In this document: positions 52,393 through 64,000 of the stretch, in pieces | How the letters are laid out: each line of letters starts with the position of its first letter | Numbering within the stretch: position 1 is the first letter of the stretch | Origin: Sphingomonas sp. HMP9 | GTDB lineage: Bacteria; Pseudomonadota; Alphaproteobacteria; Sphingomonadales; Sphingomonadaceae | Direction: 5' to 3' | Assembly: GCF_013374115.1 (NCBI RefSeq) | Contig: NZ_AP022673.1 | Span: 1,020,501-1,084,500, forward strand | Length of the DNA stretch: 64,000 bases | Translations under genes and position numbers: made by a program | Notes under the pieces: generated by a model | What the model was told of the DNA's origin: nothing | The model's input: the letters and a program-made list of their open reading frames with translations, nothing else | The model's database searches: none

Positions 52393-52515
52393 GGTGTCGT
52401 CTCCGTTCGCGGCGAATGCGGCGAAACGCCGCTTATTAGCCGTCAGTTGTGGAACGGTTGATGAACGACATCGCTCCCATGCGCCATCTCGTTGACGCAT
52501 TTTTCATGTTCCGCG

Positions 52516-52932
52516 TCAGGCGCCGATCACGTGAAGCGCGATCGTGCGAAGGTGCGGGCGGCGGCGGTGCTCGAACAGGTAGATGCCCTGCCACGTGCCC
52601 AGCGCGAGTCGACCATCGATCAGCGGGATCGAGAGCTGGACCTGGGTCAGCGCGGTGCGCAAATGCGCGGGCATGTCGTCCGGGCCTTCGTCGTCGTGGA
52701 GATAGTCGCGGGACTCGGGGGCGATGCGCGCGAAATAGGCTTCGAGATCGGTGCGGACTTCGGGCGCCGCGTTTTCCTGGATGAGAAGCGACGCCGAGGT
52801 GTGCCGGCAGAAGATCGTCAGCAGGCCTTCGGTGAGACTCTGGTCGCGGACCCAGCGGGCGATTTGCTGGGTGACGTCGACAAGGCCTTGGCGGGTGGTG
52901 TCGATGGTTAGGATCGTGGTGGCTTGGCGCAT
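52516..52932 (-). CDS. YjbQ/UPF0047 family protein (secondary thiamine-phosphate synthase-like)
   Basis: 138 residues. FCRHTSASLLIQENAAPEVR and PLIDGRLALGTWQGIYLFEHR are the family's conserved blocks, with His/Asn/Asp metal- or substrate-site residues. The annotation as secondary thiamine-phosphate synthase is from an E. coli suppressor study in the literature and may not reflect the natural role. It is solitary in the window. Upstream, 52933-53236 is filled by two palindromic elements. Confidence 0.88.
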   Translation of the reverse strand: MRQATTILTIDTTRQGLVDVTQQIARWVRDQSLTEGLLTIFCRHTSASLLIQENAAPEVRTDLEAYFARIAPESRDYLHDDEGPDDMPAHLRTALTQVQLSIPLIDGRLALGTWQGIYLFEHRRRPHLRTIALHVIGA

Positions 52933-52966
52933 GGGGTCCTAACGATCGGTCCGGAGGGTTGCTCCG

Positions 52967-53049
52967 CCGTTCCCCCGCTAAGGCGGGGGTCCAGGAGCCC
53001 CGAGCGGCATCGCCCGTAACCCTGGACTCCCGCCTTCGCGGGAGAACGG
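52967..53049. repeat. paired palindrome, subtype D
   Basis: Arms at 52967-52995 (CCCCCGC-TAAG-GCGGGGG-TCCAG) and 53021-53049 (CTGGACTCCCGCC...GGGAG) are complementary with several substitutions. The spacing and (T)CCAG flank match the other subtypes. Confidence 0.8.
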
Positions 53050-53090
53050 GAGGGAGGTTGGCATTACATTAACCACCCCAGCGGATATTT

Positions 53091-53197
53091 CACCACCCCG
53101 GCGGAGGCCGGGGCCGAGTTGGGGGACGGCGCTGACTGCCGGTACGCTTCGTTACTGCGACCTTCCCAACTGGGCCCCGGCCTTCGCCGGGGTGGTG
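53091..53197. repeat. paired palindrome, subtype A
   Basis: Arms at 53091-53123 and 53165-53197 are complementary with two differences. It immediately follows the subtype D element and precedes the secA 3' end by about 40 bp. Confidence 0.85.
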
Positions 53198-53236
53198 CAA
53201 GCTGGGACGTTGGAGCGTCCGGTCACTCGGCTTTGC

Positions 53237-55975
<2,739 letters not shown>

Positions 55976-56073
55976 GGGCAGAATTCCTGGATATGAGACG
56001 CGGCGGCACGCTTTGCGCCCGCACGCGGAAAAATAGGGAGCGGCCCGCAGGCCGAAGGGTCACGCGCCCGACG

Positions 56074-56325
56074 CTATTCGCGCCGACGGTCCGCCCAGAT
56101 CGGGGTGTTGCCGACGTCGATAGTGCGCAACGTCGCGGAGACGGCAACGTCCTCGAGCGAAGCGAGCGCCGCAACCGGCCGCACCGCCACCTTCGCCACG
56201 GCGACGACGGTGGCCTGCGCGCAGATGCTGCCCTGCGCCACCGCCTGCGCCGACTGCCCACGCACACCGGGTACCGCGCCGGTCAGCGCGGACAGGAGGG
56301 CGGAAAGGAGAAGCAGCAGGTTCAT
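56074..56325 (-). CDS. small exported hypothetical protein
   Basis: 83 residues from ATG reading MNLLLLLSALLSALTG, a clear hydrophobic signal-like segment. The rest is Ala/Val-rich with two Cys-poor amphipathic segments and ends WADRRRE. A start 13 codons earlier is possible. I do not recognise a family, and no ribosome binding site is obvious. It lies between secA and the TonB-like gene on the same strand. Confidence 0.5.
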   Translation of the reverse strand: MNLLLLLSALLSALTGAVPGVRGQSAQAVAQGSICAQATVVAVAKVAVRPVAALASLEDVAVSATLRTIDVGNTPIWADRRRE

Positions 56326-56378
56326 GCGGGACCGGCTGTATGCGAACACGTCGTCAAGGTCCATCCGTCGTCAGGTGA

Positions 56379-57233
56379 TCATTTCCCGAAGAGCCGATAC
56401 GCGACGCGCACGCGGTCCTGCACCTTGATTGGCGCACCCTGATGCTTGGTGAAGCGTTCGCTACCCTCGCACAGGTCGACCGCTTTCGCATCCGCATCGT
56501 CGGTCGACGCGTCGACGAGCGTGGACACCGGCGTACAGGCGGTGCGCGTGCCGTCCGGTTGTACCAGGAACTCGCTACCCGTGTCTTGGAAGACCGTCAT
56601 TCCCTCCGGCATCGGCCCCGACAGCGGCGCGGCCTGGCCGATGATCCGGTCGATCAGGACCATGACTTCAACATCGCCCGGTGGCGATACCGCGGGATCC
56701 CCGCCGAACATGGTCGCGAACATCTCACGAAACCCCGCACACATCGTCGTCGCGTCGACCGCGACGTTGGCGGGCAGGTCACGCAGTTCGCAACTTTTGA
56801 TCGCCGCCTTGTTGGACAGCAGCAATGTCAATTTCTGTGCCGCGTTTTGCAGCGGGCTGATCGGCGCTTCCGGCAGGACCCATCGAACCTTCAGGTCATA
56901 TGAGCCGGCAACCGGTCTGCCCGCGGCATCGCGCGCCGGAGAAAAAGACGTCGTGCGCCCGGTGATAATCCGACAGGTCGCCGCATCGAGCGACATCGAC
57001 TTGGAGGACGTTACGATCCGGCAGCCTGTCACCGCACCCTGCGGATCGATCGCCAAGGCCGCTACCACCATGCCGTCTTCCTGCATGGTGGCAGCCGCCG
57101 GCGGATACGCGTCCGGCCCGAACAGCGTCGCCAGTTCGGACAGCGGCTTCGGCTCCGCGCGCTCAGGCGCTGCTTCCGCCGGCAGTCCGCCTGCGAACAG
57201 CGCCAGGACGGCAAACGCCCAATATCCCCGCAC
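56379..57233 (-). CDS. exported protein with TonB C-terminal-like domain
   Basis: 284 residues from GTG at 57233, which has GGGGGA 7 nt upstream and gives the signal peptide MRGYWAFAVLALFAGGLPAE. The TTG at 57248 is a poorer start. Residues about 35-125 resemble the TonB C-terminal fold (AYPPAAATMQEDGMVVAALA, then GAVTGCRIVTSSKS). The rest is unfamiliar, with paired Cys residues and VDATTMCAGFREMF. No membrane anchor or Pro-rich spacer exists, so it is not a classical TonB. Divergent from argJ. Confidence 0.7.
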   Translation of the reverse strand: MRGYWAFAVLALFAGGLPAEAAPERAEPKPLSELATLFGPDAYPPAAATMQEDGMVVAALAIDPQGAVTGCRIVTSSKSMSLDAATCRIITGRTTSFSPARDAAGRPVAGSYDLKVRWVLPEAPISPLQNAAQKLTLLLSNKAAIKSCELRDLPANVAVDATTMCAGFREMFATMFGGDPAVSPPGDVEVMVLIDRIIGQAAPLSGPMPEGMTVFQDTGSEFLVQPDGTRTACTPVSTLVDASTDDADAKAVDLCEGSERFTKHQGAPIKVQDRVRVAYRLFGK

Positions 57234-57298
57234 CGACAAATCCCCCAAATGATCCGGCGCGCAATCAAGCCGTTGCGGCGATGCGGCACAAGCGGCAA

Positions 57299-58534
57299 AT
57301 GGCGGACATGACCGAGTCCACCTCCCCGCTCGCCCTCCCCTTTCCTTCGGCTCCTGCCATCGACGGCGTCGCGCTGCATGTCGCCCGGGCGCGCTACAAG
57401 GCGTGGGACCGCTGCGACCTGACGTTCGTGACGCTCGAACCGGGGACCGTTGTTGCGGGCGTGCTGACGACGAGCAAATGCCCGTCGCCCGAAGTCGAGT
57501 GGTGCCGCGCGGCGCTGACGCTGGGGCAGGCGCGCGCGCTGGTAGTGAATGCGGGCAATTCGAACGCGTTTACCGGGTCACGTGGCCGGGCGGCCGTCGA
57601 GGCGATCGCGGCGCGGACCGCGGCGCATCTCGGCTGTCAGCCTTCGGACGTGTTCGTGTCGTCGACCGGGGTGATTGGCGTGCCGTTGCCGATCGACAAG
57701 GCCGAAGCCGGGCTGGATGCCGCCTTTGCCGCCGAACCCTGCGGCTGGGAGGATGCCGCCGCGACGATCATGACGACCGACACCTTCACCAAGGGCGCGG
57801 TGACGACCGCGGTGATCGGCGACCGGACGGTGACGCTGGTCGGCATCATCAAGGGCTCTGGGATGATCGCGCCGGACATGGCGACGATGCTCGGGTTCAT
57901 CTTCACCGATGCCGCGGTCGAGCCGGAGTTCCTGCAGGCCGCGCTGTCGAAGGCGAACGCGCCGAGCTTCTCGTGCATCACGGTCGACAGCGACACGTCG
58001 ACCAGCGACACCGTGCTGGCCTTTGCGACCGGCAAGGCAGGGAATGCGGCGTTGGCGGACGATGGCAGCGTCGGCGCCGACGCGTTCCGTGCGGCACTGG
58101 CGGACCTCTGCCACCAGCTGGCCCTGCTCGTCGTTCGCGACGGCGAAGGCGCGCAGAAGCTGATCAAGATCCAGGTGACCGGCGCGGAGAGCGACCGCAG
58201 CGCACACCGCATCGCGATGAGCATCGCCAACTCGCCGCTGGTGAAGACCGCGATCGCCGGCGAGGACGCGAACTGGGGGCGCGTCGTCATGGCGGTCGGC
58301 AAGGCCGGCGAACCCGCCGATCGCGACATGCTGTCGATCCGGTTCGGCGATACGCAGGTCGCGGAAGGTGGCCTAGCGCTCAGCGGCTATGACGAGGCGC
58401 CGGTCGCTGCGCACCTCCAGGGCCACGAGGTCGAAATCGGCGTGGATTTGGCGCTAGGCGAAGGCCGCGCTACCGTGTGGACGTGCGATCTGACGCACGG
58501 ATACATCGCGATCAACGCCGATTATCGGAGCTGA
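57299..58534 (+). CDS. argJ: bifunctional glutamate N-acetyltransferase / amino-acid acetyltransferase
   Basis: About 411 residues from ATG at 57299; ATGs at 57281 and 57308 are alternatives. It has the autoproteolytic and catalytic Thr in IAPDMATMLGFIFTDA. Further motifs are TLGQARALVVNAGNSNAFTG, VSSTGVIGVPLP and EDANWGRVVMAVGKAG. It cleaves itself into two chains and transfers acetyl from N-acetylornithine to glutamate in arginine biosynthesis. Convergent with trxA. Confidence 0.96.
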   Translation: MADMTESTSPLALPFPSAPAIDGVALHVARARYKAWDRCDLTFVTLEPGTVVAGVLTTSKCPSPEVEWCRAALTLGQARALVVNAGNSNAFTGSRGRAAVEAIAARTAAHLGCQPSDVFVSSTGVIGVPLPIDKAEAGLDAAFAAEPCGWEDAAATIMTTDTFTKGAVTTAVIGDRTVTLVGIIKGSGMIAPDMATMLGFIFTDAAVEPEFLQAALSKANAPSFSCITVDSDTSTSDTVLAFATGKAGNAALADDGSVGADAFRAALADLCHQLALLVVRDGEGAQKLIKIQVTGAESDRSAHRIAMSIANSPLVKTAIAGEDANWGRVVMAVGKAGEPADRDMLSIRFGDTQVAEGGLALSGYDEAPVAAHLQGHEVEIGVDLALGEGRATVWTCDLTHGYIAINADYRS

Positions 58535-58544
58535 TCGCTACCGT

Positions 58545-58575
58545 GCCGTCACCCGGCGCTAGCCTGAGTGACGGC
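58545..58575. terminator. hairpin between convergent argJ and trxA
   Basis: GCCGTCAC (58545-58552) and GTGACGGC (58568-58575) form a stem, extendable with GU pairs, followed by CAGCCTTTCCTT. It is probably a shared terminator. Confidence 0.55.
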
Positions 58576-58589
58576 GTGGCAGCCTTTCC

Positions 58590-58913
58590 TTAGGCGAGTT
58601 CACCCTCGAGCCAGGCCTTGAGCCGGCCCTTGGGCTCGGCGCCGACCTTGGTCGCTGCCGGTGCGCCTGCCTTGAACAGGATCATCGTCGGGATGCCGCG
58701 GACGCCGTACTTGCCCGGCGCGTCGGGGTTCTCGTCGATGTTGAGCTTGGCGATCGTCACCTTCTCGCCCAGTTCTTCCGAGATTTCCTCGAGCGAGGGT
58801 CCGATCATCTTGCACGGGCCGCACCACTCCGCCCAGAAATCGACGAGCACGGGCCCGTCCGCGTTCAGGACGTCCGCATCGAAGCTGGCATCGGTAATCT
58901 GCTTGGTCGCCAT
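58590..58913 (-). CDS. trxA: thioredoxin
   Basis: 107 residues. The active site is [14 protein letters not shown]. cis-Pro region [11 protein letters not shown]. It is the major cytosolic disulfide reductant. Its place downstream of addA reproduces the addB-addA-trxA order common in alphaproteobacteria. Confidence 0.97.
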   Translation of the reverse strand: MATKQITDASFDADVLNADGPVLVDFWAEWCGPCKMIGPSLEEISEELGEKVTIAKLNIDENPDAPGKYGVRGIPTMILFKAGAPAATKVGAEPKGRLKAWLEGELA

Positions 58914-58977
58914 CGTGAATTCTCCTTCGTTGAACGCAATCTAGGGTCGCGCGCGTGTCCGCTCAACCACCGAGGCG

Positions 58978-61900
58978 CTAGCTTTGCTCCGCGGGCCGAT
59001 AGTGGGGCTTGTTCGCGGCCAGCGTCGCATCGCTCAGCACGATCAGCCGCGGCCCCGCGGTGTACAGCAACGCCGCCTCGACCGACCGCCCCGGAAAGAT
59101 CACGCCCAGCGCCTCGGCATAGGCCGCCATCTGCTTCAGATGGTAATCGGGCACGTCGTCCAGTCCGCCCGGCGCGCGCCGTCCGGTCTTGAAGTCGACG
59201 ACCCGGATCCGGTCGGCCTCGATCAGCAGGCGATCGACCGTGCCCGACACGACGATGCCGTTCGGCAAGGTCGCCGCAATCGGCGCCTCGGCCAGCGTAT
59301 CCGCGCCGAACAGCGCGGCAAACCGCGGATCGTCGAGCACCGCGACGACGCTGCGCACGATGTCCCCGCGCGCCGCCGCATCGTCGACGCCGCCCGCCTT
59401 CGCCAACCAGCGATCGGCCGCGGCGACGCGATCGGGGGCGGCAACCGCCGGCAGCCGCTCGAACAGCGCATGGATCAGCCGGCCCCGCTCCGCCGCGACT
59501 CGCATCGCAGGCGTCGGCGGCGGATCGGAGACGGCGTCATCGCCCAGCGCGGACGGCGACAAGGGGCGCGGCGGACGCGCCTCGACCGGCGCCGGTTCGT
59601 GCGCCCAGGCCGGGAGATGCGCGTCCGCCGGACGTTCCGCCAATGCCGACGCCTTGGCGCTCACCGCCGGCTGAGGCTCGACCCCGACGAAACGCCGTTC
59701 CTCGCCGCTACCCTCCGCGGAAGGCGGCACATCAAGCGCGGTCAGCGCACGGTTGGCCGCCGCGTACCAGCTATTCTCCGGCGGCACGCCCTTCGCGCGA
59801 GTCCCGAGCGCCCCCGCGATCACCAGCCGCTCCTCCGCGCGCGTCGCGGCGACGTAGAAGAGCCGCCAATGCTCCTCGAGTTCTCGCTGCTCGGCCGCAG
59901 ACACCACCGCATCCAATGGCCCGCCGCGTTCGGTTGCGCGCGGGCGGAACACGGGGATCGGCGCCGCGCCGGGCTCGGGCGCCCATTTCAGGATCGACCG
60001 CGGTGCCGCCGACGGGTCCGCGGTCGCATCGGCGAGGATCACCAACGGCGCCTGCAACCCCTTCGCACCATGCGCGGTCATCACGCGGACCGCATCGAGC
60101 GGCGCGGACGGATCGCGGACGATCTCGACGTCGCCGCGATCGAACCAGTCGAGGAAGCGCTGCAACGACGGCGTCGTCGTGCTCTCGAACGTCAGCGCGG
60201 CGTTGAGCAACTCCTCGATCGGATCGCGCGCCTCGGTCCCCAGCCGCCGGATCAGTTTCCGGCGACCGTCGAGCGGGCCGGACAGCAGTTCCTCCAGGAA
60301 CTGATACGGCGTGGCGATGTCGGCGCGCGCGAGCATCGACAGCAACGGCGCGAGCCGCGCAGACGACTGCGTGCGTTGCAGGTGGCGCCAGAGCGGCCCC
60401 GCCTCGCGTGGTGCCGCCGCCATGAGTTCGTCCTGCGTCCACCCGATCAACGGCGAGACGAGCAGCGCCGCGACGCTCAGATCGTCCTCGGGCTGCAAAA
60501 CGAAGCGGATCGTCGCGAGCAGATCCTGCACCGCCAGCGGCGCGTTCAGCCGCAGCCGGTCGACACCCGCCACCGGCACGCCCTCGGCATAAAGCCGCGC
60601 GACGATCAGCGAAGCGAGGTCGCCGCGCCGCTTGACGAGGATCATCACGTCCTCGGGCCGAAGCCTGCGCCCCTTGCTCTCCAGCATCAGCCCCGTATCG
60701 GACGCGAGCCAGCGCTTCACCGCGCGCGCGATGTCGCTGGCGAGCTTGCGCACCGCGTCGTCGACCCAGCCCTCTTCGTCGTCCTCGCTGCCGCCTGCCG
60801 AGACTGGCGGCCATAGCGTGACGGTGCCGGGGCCGGCGACTTCGCTCGCGTGGCGCTCGACCTCGCCCGCGATGCCGAGACCCGGCTCGCCGATCGCGTC
60901 GATCGCGGCGTCGACGAACTCCAGCACGGTGCGCGTCGACCGGAACGAATGCCGCAGCGACAACCGCGCGAGGGGCAACCCGCGCTCCTCCTCGGGCCAG
61001 TCGTCGTCGCCCAGCGCTTCGCTCGCCCGACCGCCGAAATACTGTTCGGCGGCCTGGAAATTGAGCGGGTCGGTCCCCTGAAACCCGAAGATCGCCTGTT
61101 TGTAATCGCCGACCGTGAACAGCGTCCGCGTCGACGGCGCGTAGATGCCGCGGCCGACGAAGAACTCGTCCGCCAGCGCGCGCACGATCCGCCACTGGTG
61201 CCCGTTCGTGTCCTGCGCCTCGTCGATCAGCAGATGCTCGGTCGCCTGGTCGAGCTTGTAGCGCACCCATTCGCCGATCCCCGGCTGGTCGAGCAACGCC
61301 ACCGTCGTCGCGATCAGATCGTCGAAATCGACCGCGCCAGCCCGACGCTTGGCCTGCGCATAGGCGCGCGCGTAATCGCGCCCGACCTCCAGTCCGTCGG
61401 CGAGCAGATCGCAATACACCGCGCGCTGGACCATCGACAGGACGTCGGTGCACGCCTCACCCAGATCGCGCGCGAGCACTTCGTAATCGGGATCGGCATC
61501 GATCAGCTTCTTCGACGCCTTGCGCTGCGTGCCCGTGCCGGTCAGCACGACGCTGGCGAGATCGGACAAGGTCGCGGCGCGATCCTCGGAGTCGAGCCAG
61601 CGCTGCACGGTCGTCGCCGCCGCGAGCCCCGTGGCCGTCCCCCAGGCGCGATTGGCCGCCGCGATCCGCGCGATCGCATCGAGATCGAGCGCGTCGCACC
61701 ACTCCGCGATCGCCTCGTCGATATCGCCCGACGGCAGGCCGAGTTCGCGACGCAACCACGGCTGGATCCCGACCGGCAGCGCCTCCAGCGCAGGCAGCGC
61801 ACGAGCACACGCCAGCAGGAACGCCTCCGCCCCGCCCTCACCCATCCGCAGCGACAGGCGGCCGACGATCTCGACCGGGCGTTCGCGGCCGTCGCGCTCG

Positions 61901-62421
61901 GCGTCGGACAGCATGCCGGCGAGCGCTTCGCGGGCGAGCCCGGCTTCCTCGCGCGCTTCGAGCGGACGGAAGCCGGGCGTGAGGCCAGCCTCGACCGGGA
62001 ACGCGGCGAGCAACCCCTGGCAGAAGCCGTGGATCGTCTGGATCCGCAGCCCCCCGCCCGGCGCGTCGAGCACCTTGGCGAACAGCGTGCGCGCGCGATC
62101 CTGTTGCGCGGGGCTACCCTCTTCCCCCAACGCCTGCAAATCCAGGAACAGTTTCGGCCCCGGCATCCGCACCCACGCGGCCAGCCGCCCGTTGATCCGC
62201 TGCGCCATCTCGGCCGCGCCCGCCTTGGTGAAGGTCAGGCACAGGATCGCGCCCGGATCGACACCGCGCAGCAGCAGGCGGAACACGCGCGCCGCCAGCA
62301 CCTGCGTCTTGCCGGTGCCCGCCGACGCGGAAAGCCAGACGTGCGACGCGGGGTTGCTGGCGTCAGCCTGCGCGCCCTTCAGCCGGGGCAGCGTGGCGAG
62401 CGCATCACCGCTCACGGCCAT
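58978..62421 (-). CDS. addA: double-strand-break repair helicase-nuclease AddA
   Basis: 1147 residues. UvrD-family superfamily 1 motifs: ASAGTGKTQVLAAR (33-45), LLIDEAQDTNGHQWRIV, FTVGDYKQAIFGFQG, VMTAHGAKGLQAPLVI, and YVAATRAEERL. A C-terminal PD-(D/E)XK nuclease shows IRVVDFKTGRR near 1070. With AddB it resects broken DNA ends for recombination. It overlaps addB by 17 bp. Confidence 0.97.
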   Translation of the reverse strand: MAVSGDALATLPRLKGAQADASNPASHVWLSASAGTGKTQVLAARVFRLLLRGVDPGAILCLTFTKAGAAEMAQRINGRLAAWVRMPGPKLFLDLQALGEEGSPAQQDRARTLFAKVLDAPGGGLRIQTIHGFCQGLLAAFPVEAGLTPGFRPLEAREEAGLAREALAGMLSDAERDGRERPVEIVGRLSLRMGEGGAEAFLLACARALPALEALPVGIQPWLRRELGLPSGDIDEAIAEWCDALDLDAIARIAAANRAWGTATGLAAATTVQRWLDSEDRAATLSDLASVVLTGTGTQRKASKKLIDADPDYEVLARDLGEACTDVLSMVQRAVYCDLLADGLEVGRDYARAYAQAKRRAGAVDFDDLIATTVALLDQPGIGEWVRYKLDQATEHLLIDEAQDTNGHQWRIVRALADEFFVGRGIYAPSTRTLFTVGDYKQAIFGFQGTDPLNFQAAEQYFGGRASEALGDDDWPEEERGLPLARLSLRHSFRSTRTVLEFVDAAIDAIGEPGLGIAGEVERHASEVAGPGTVTLWPPVSAGGSEDDEEGWVDDAVRKLASDIARAVKRWLASDTGLMLESKGRRLRPEDVMILVKRRGDLASLIVARLYAEGVPVAGVDRLRLNAPLAVQDLLATIRFVLQPEDDLSVAALLVSPLIGWTQDELMAAAPREAGPLWRHLQRTQSSARLAPLLSMLARADIATPYQFLEELLSGPLDGRRKLIRRLGTEARDPIEELLNAALTFESTTTPSLQRFLDWFDRGDVEIVRDPSAPLDAVRVMTAHGAKGLQAPLVILADATADPSAAPRSILKWAPEPGAAPIPVFRPRATERGGPLDAVVSAAEQRELEEHWRLFYVAATRAEERLVIAGALGTRAKGVPPENSWYAAANRALTALDVPPSAEGSGEERRFVGVEPQPAVSAKASALAERPADAHLPAWAHEPAPVEARPPRPLSPSALGDDAVSDPPPTPAMRVAAERGRLIHALFERLPAVAAPDRVAAADRWLAKAGGVDDAAARGDIVRSVVAVLDDPRFAALFGADTLAEAPIAATLPNGIVVSGTVDRLLIEADRIRVVDFKTGRRAPGGLDDVPDYHLKQMAAYAEALGVIFPGRSVEAALLYTAGPRLIVLSDATLAANKPHYRPAEQS

Positions 62422-64000
62422 ACCATTCGTCGCGGCGCATCAGCTGGTCATACTCGGCATAGGGGGCGTATTCGGGGACGAGTTTCGCGGTGAACGCCGC
62501 GCTGCCCGTCAGCCATTCGCCGACGACTTCGGTGAAGTTGTGCGCGGCGATCGACGTGAATTCGGCGGTCGGGATCTTGTCGCGCTTGCCCTCGGGATCG
62601 ACCGGGCTCTCGATATAGCCGAACGCGTCGCGCTTCTTGCCGAGCGACCAATATTCGAACGCGCCCGCGGTGCCCGACACGTCGGCGAACCCGCCGCGCT
62701 CGGCGATGAGGCCCAGAAGCCCGAGCTGCAGGCTGTAACCGGCGCGCACCGCGGTCGGCGACGGCGGCTTGCCGGTCTTGTAGTCGATCACCGCGAGGCG
62801 CCCGTCGGGGAGGCGGTCGATCCGGTCATAGCGGCCCGACAGCGTGACGCCGGCAATGTCGATCTTGCCCTTGCCCTCGGCACTCGCGACGGTGCGGCCG
62901 TCCTCGCCCTGCGTGACGATCGCGCCCGCGATCCAGTCGATCGCCTCGAGCAGCCGTGGTTGCCACAGCGCGCGCATCATCGGATGCGTCCGCTCGTCGT
63001 CGAGCATCGCCTTCGCGCGCAGCCGCAGCGTGTCGACGGTGCAGCCGTCCTGCTTCCACCATTGCTCGAGAATGTCGTGGACCGCGGTGCCGCGCCACGC
63101 CGCGCTCGGATCGGCATCGACCGGATCGAGCGGCATCAGCCCGAGCACGCGGCGTGCATAGAAGGCATAGGGGTCGGCCTTCAGACGATCGACCTCGGTG
63201 ACGGAAATCGCCTTCGGACGGAGCAGCGCCGGCGGCGAAGGCGCGGGGCGATCGGCGGGCAGATGCTCGCCCGGATCGTCGAGCGCACGCGTCCAGCCTT
63301 CCAGCGCCGACGCGCGCTCGAACCGATCGCCCGCAAGCGCCTGCAACCGCAGCCAGAGCCGCGACGCCAGCGCCGGCGACTTCGCATCGCGGCGCGCGCG
63401 GGTGACGACGGCACGCGGCGCGCCGAGCGCCTGCGCGAAATCATGTGCTGCCGTGCCGACACGCCGTTCGAGACCCGGCAGGCCGAGCTCCATGCGGATC
63501 CGCGGCGCCAGCCACGGATCGGGCGCGGGCCGACCCGGCCACACGCCTTCGTTCAGACCGCCCAGCACCATCACGTCGGCGGTCTGCAACCGCGCCTCGA
63601 TCAGACCGTAGATCGCCAGCCGCGGATGCCCGCCCGGCGCCGGCCGCACCGCGACCTCGTCGAGCAGCGTGCGTAGCAATTGCGGCACCTCGCGCGGATC
63701 GACGCGGGGCGGTCCGGCGGGCGCTTCGGCTTCCAGATCCGCGAGGAACTCCGCCGCGGCGCGGCCCGCGAGCCCCGACCAGAGGTTGTCGCCGCACAAG
63801 GTCTGCGCCGTCTCGCGCAGGCAGGCGAGCACCGACGCCAAGGGCTGCGGCCCCTGATCGAACGCGCCGGCCAGAGGCGTCAGCAGCGGCTGGACGTCCG
63901 CCCACCACGTCGCCGCGGTGCCCTTGCGCTCGTCGAGATGGCCAGCGATCCCGTCGAGCCCGGCCGCGGGTCGCGGCCCGCGCAGCCGTCGGTCGAGCGC
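62405..64000 (-). CDS. addB: AddB subunit of the AddAB helicase-nuclease, C-terminal part (gene continues past the right edge)
   Basis: The frame stays open to base 64000, so only the last 531 residues are seen. VMVLGGLNEGVWPGRPAPDP is the AddB inactivated-helicase motif. FYARRVLGLMPLDPVDADPS and AWRGTAVHDILEQWW lead into the PD-(D/E)XK nuclease with LAVIDYKTGKPPSPT. The iron-sulfur cysteines of firmicute AddB are absent, as usual in alphaproteobacteria. The stop overlaps the start of addA by 17 bp. Confidence 0.95.
   Translation of the reverse strand, partial: ALDRRLRGPRPAAGLDGIAGHLDERKGTAATWWADVQPLLTPLAGAFDQGPQPLASVLACLRETAQTLCGDNLWSGLAGRAAAEFLADLEAEAPAGPPRVDPREVPQLLRTLLDEVAVRPAPGGHPRLAIYGLIEARLQTADVMVLGGLNEGVWPGRPAPDPWLAPRIRMELGLPGLERRVGTAAHDFAQALGAPRAVVTRARRDAKSPALASRLWLRLQALAGDRFERASALEGWTRALDDPGEHLPADRPAPSPPALLRPKAISVTEVDRLKADPYAFYARRVLGLMPLDPVDADPSAAWRGTAVHDILEQWWKQDGCTVDTLRLRAKAMLDDERTHPMMRALWQPRLLEAIDWIAGAIVTQGEDGRTVASAEGKGKIDIAGVTLSGRYDRIDRLPDGRLAVIDYKTGKPPSPTAVRAGYSLQLGLLGLIAERGGFADVSGTAGAFEYWSLGKKRDAFGYIESPVDPEGKRDKIPTAEFTSIAAHNFTEVVGEWLTGSAAFTAKLVPEYAPYAEYDQLMRRDEWYGRER

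Overview
The window is a GC-rich alphaproteobacterial chromosome segment, most likely from Sphingomonas or a close relative of the Sphingomonadaceae. This rests on several features: large TonB-dependent receptors, a DUF1465 (RcdA-family) protein, CtrA-type TTAA-N7-TTAA boxes, a cysteine-poor alphaproteobacterial DksA, the addB-addA-trxA order, a CC0125/CC1285-family lipoprotein, and many interspersed paired palindromes. No insertion sequence, prophage, rRNA or CRISPR was seen. Genes are densely packed and many overlap by 1-17 bp.

Left part (1-12.5 kb). The end of an M20 hydrolase overlaps astA (arginine succinyltransferase pathway). A small membrane protein behind a CtrA box and a Crp/Fnr regulator follow. 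Next comes a late-cobalamin island: cobU on the minus strand; cobD, cbiB and cobQ on the plus strand; and a minus-strand operon DUF1636-cobT-cobC-cobS behind a clear cobalamin riboswitch. cobO lies just beyond. Together these cover corrinoid adenosylation, amidation, aminopropanol attachment and nucleotide-loop assembly. No corrin-ring gene is present here. A COG2509 FAD dehydrogenase follows.

Middle (12.8-33.9 kb). There is a secreted cyclophilin and a tight four-gene redox operon (DUF4126 membrane protein, disulfide oxidoreductase, cNMP-binding FAD oxidoreductase, UBP-type zinc finger). A probable amine-catabolism cluster (Tat-exported flavin amine oxidase, TonB receptor, exported RidA) lies opposite htpG. 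modABC comes next, then a 1122-residue protein that joins a GH18-like domain, a NodB deacetylase and a family 2 glycosyltransferase. A second TonB receptor and a ParD/ParE-type toxin-antitoxin pair with a probable CTG-initiated toxin complete this part.

Right part (34-64 kb). This is mostly housekeeping: lepA, tRNA-Pro(CGG), serS-surE-nlpD-like, tyrS, recG/sdhE/mfd, secA, argJ, trxA, and addA with a partial addB. Cell-cycle and c-di-GMP genes lie between them (rcdA-like, two YdcH/DUF465 proteins, dksA, two PilZ proteins), together with a Ser/Gly-rich surface protein with a PEP-CTERM-like tail and a host-attachment-family protein.

The most unusual recurring signal is a family of about ten paired inverted-repeat elements in intergenic gaps. 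Each arm is itself a 7-bp hairpin with a four-base loop, usually followed by (T)CCAG. Stem sequences differ between subtypes but pairing is preserved. One copy supplies the ribosome binding site of mfd.
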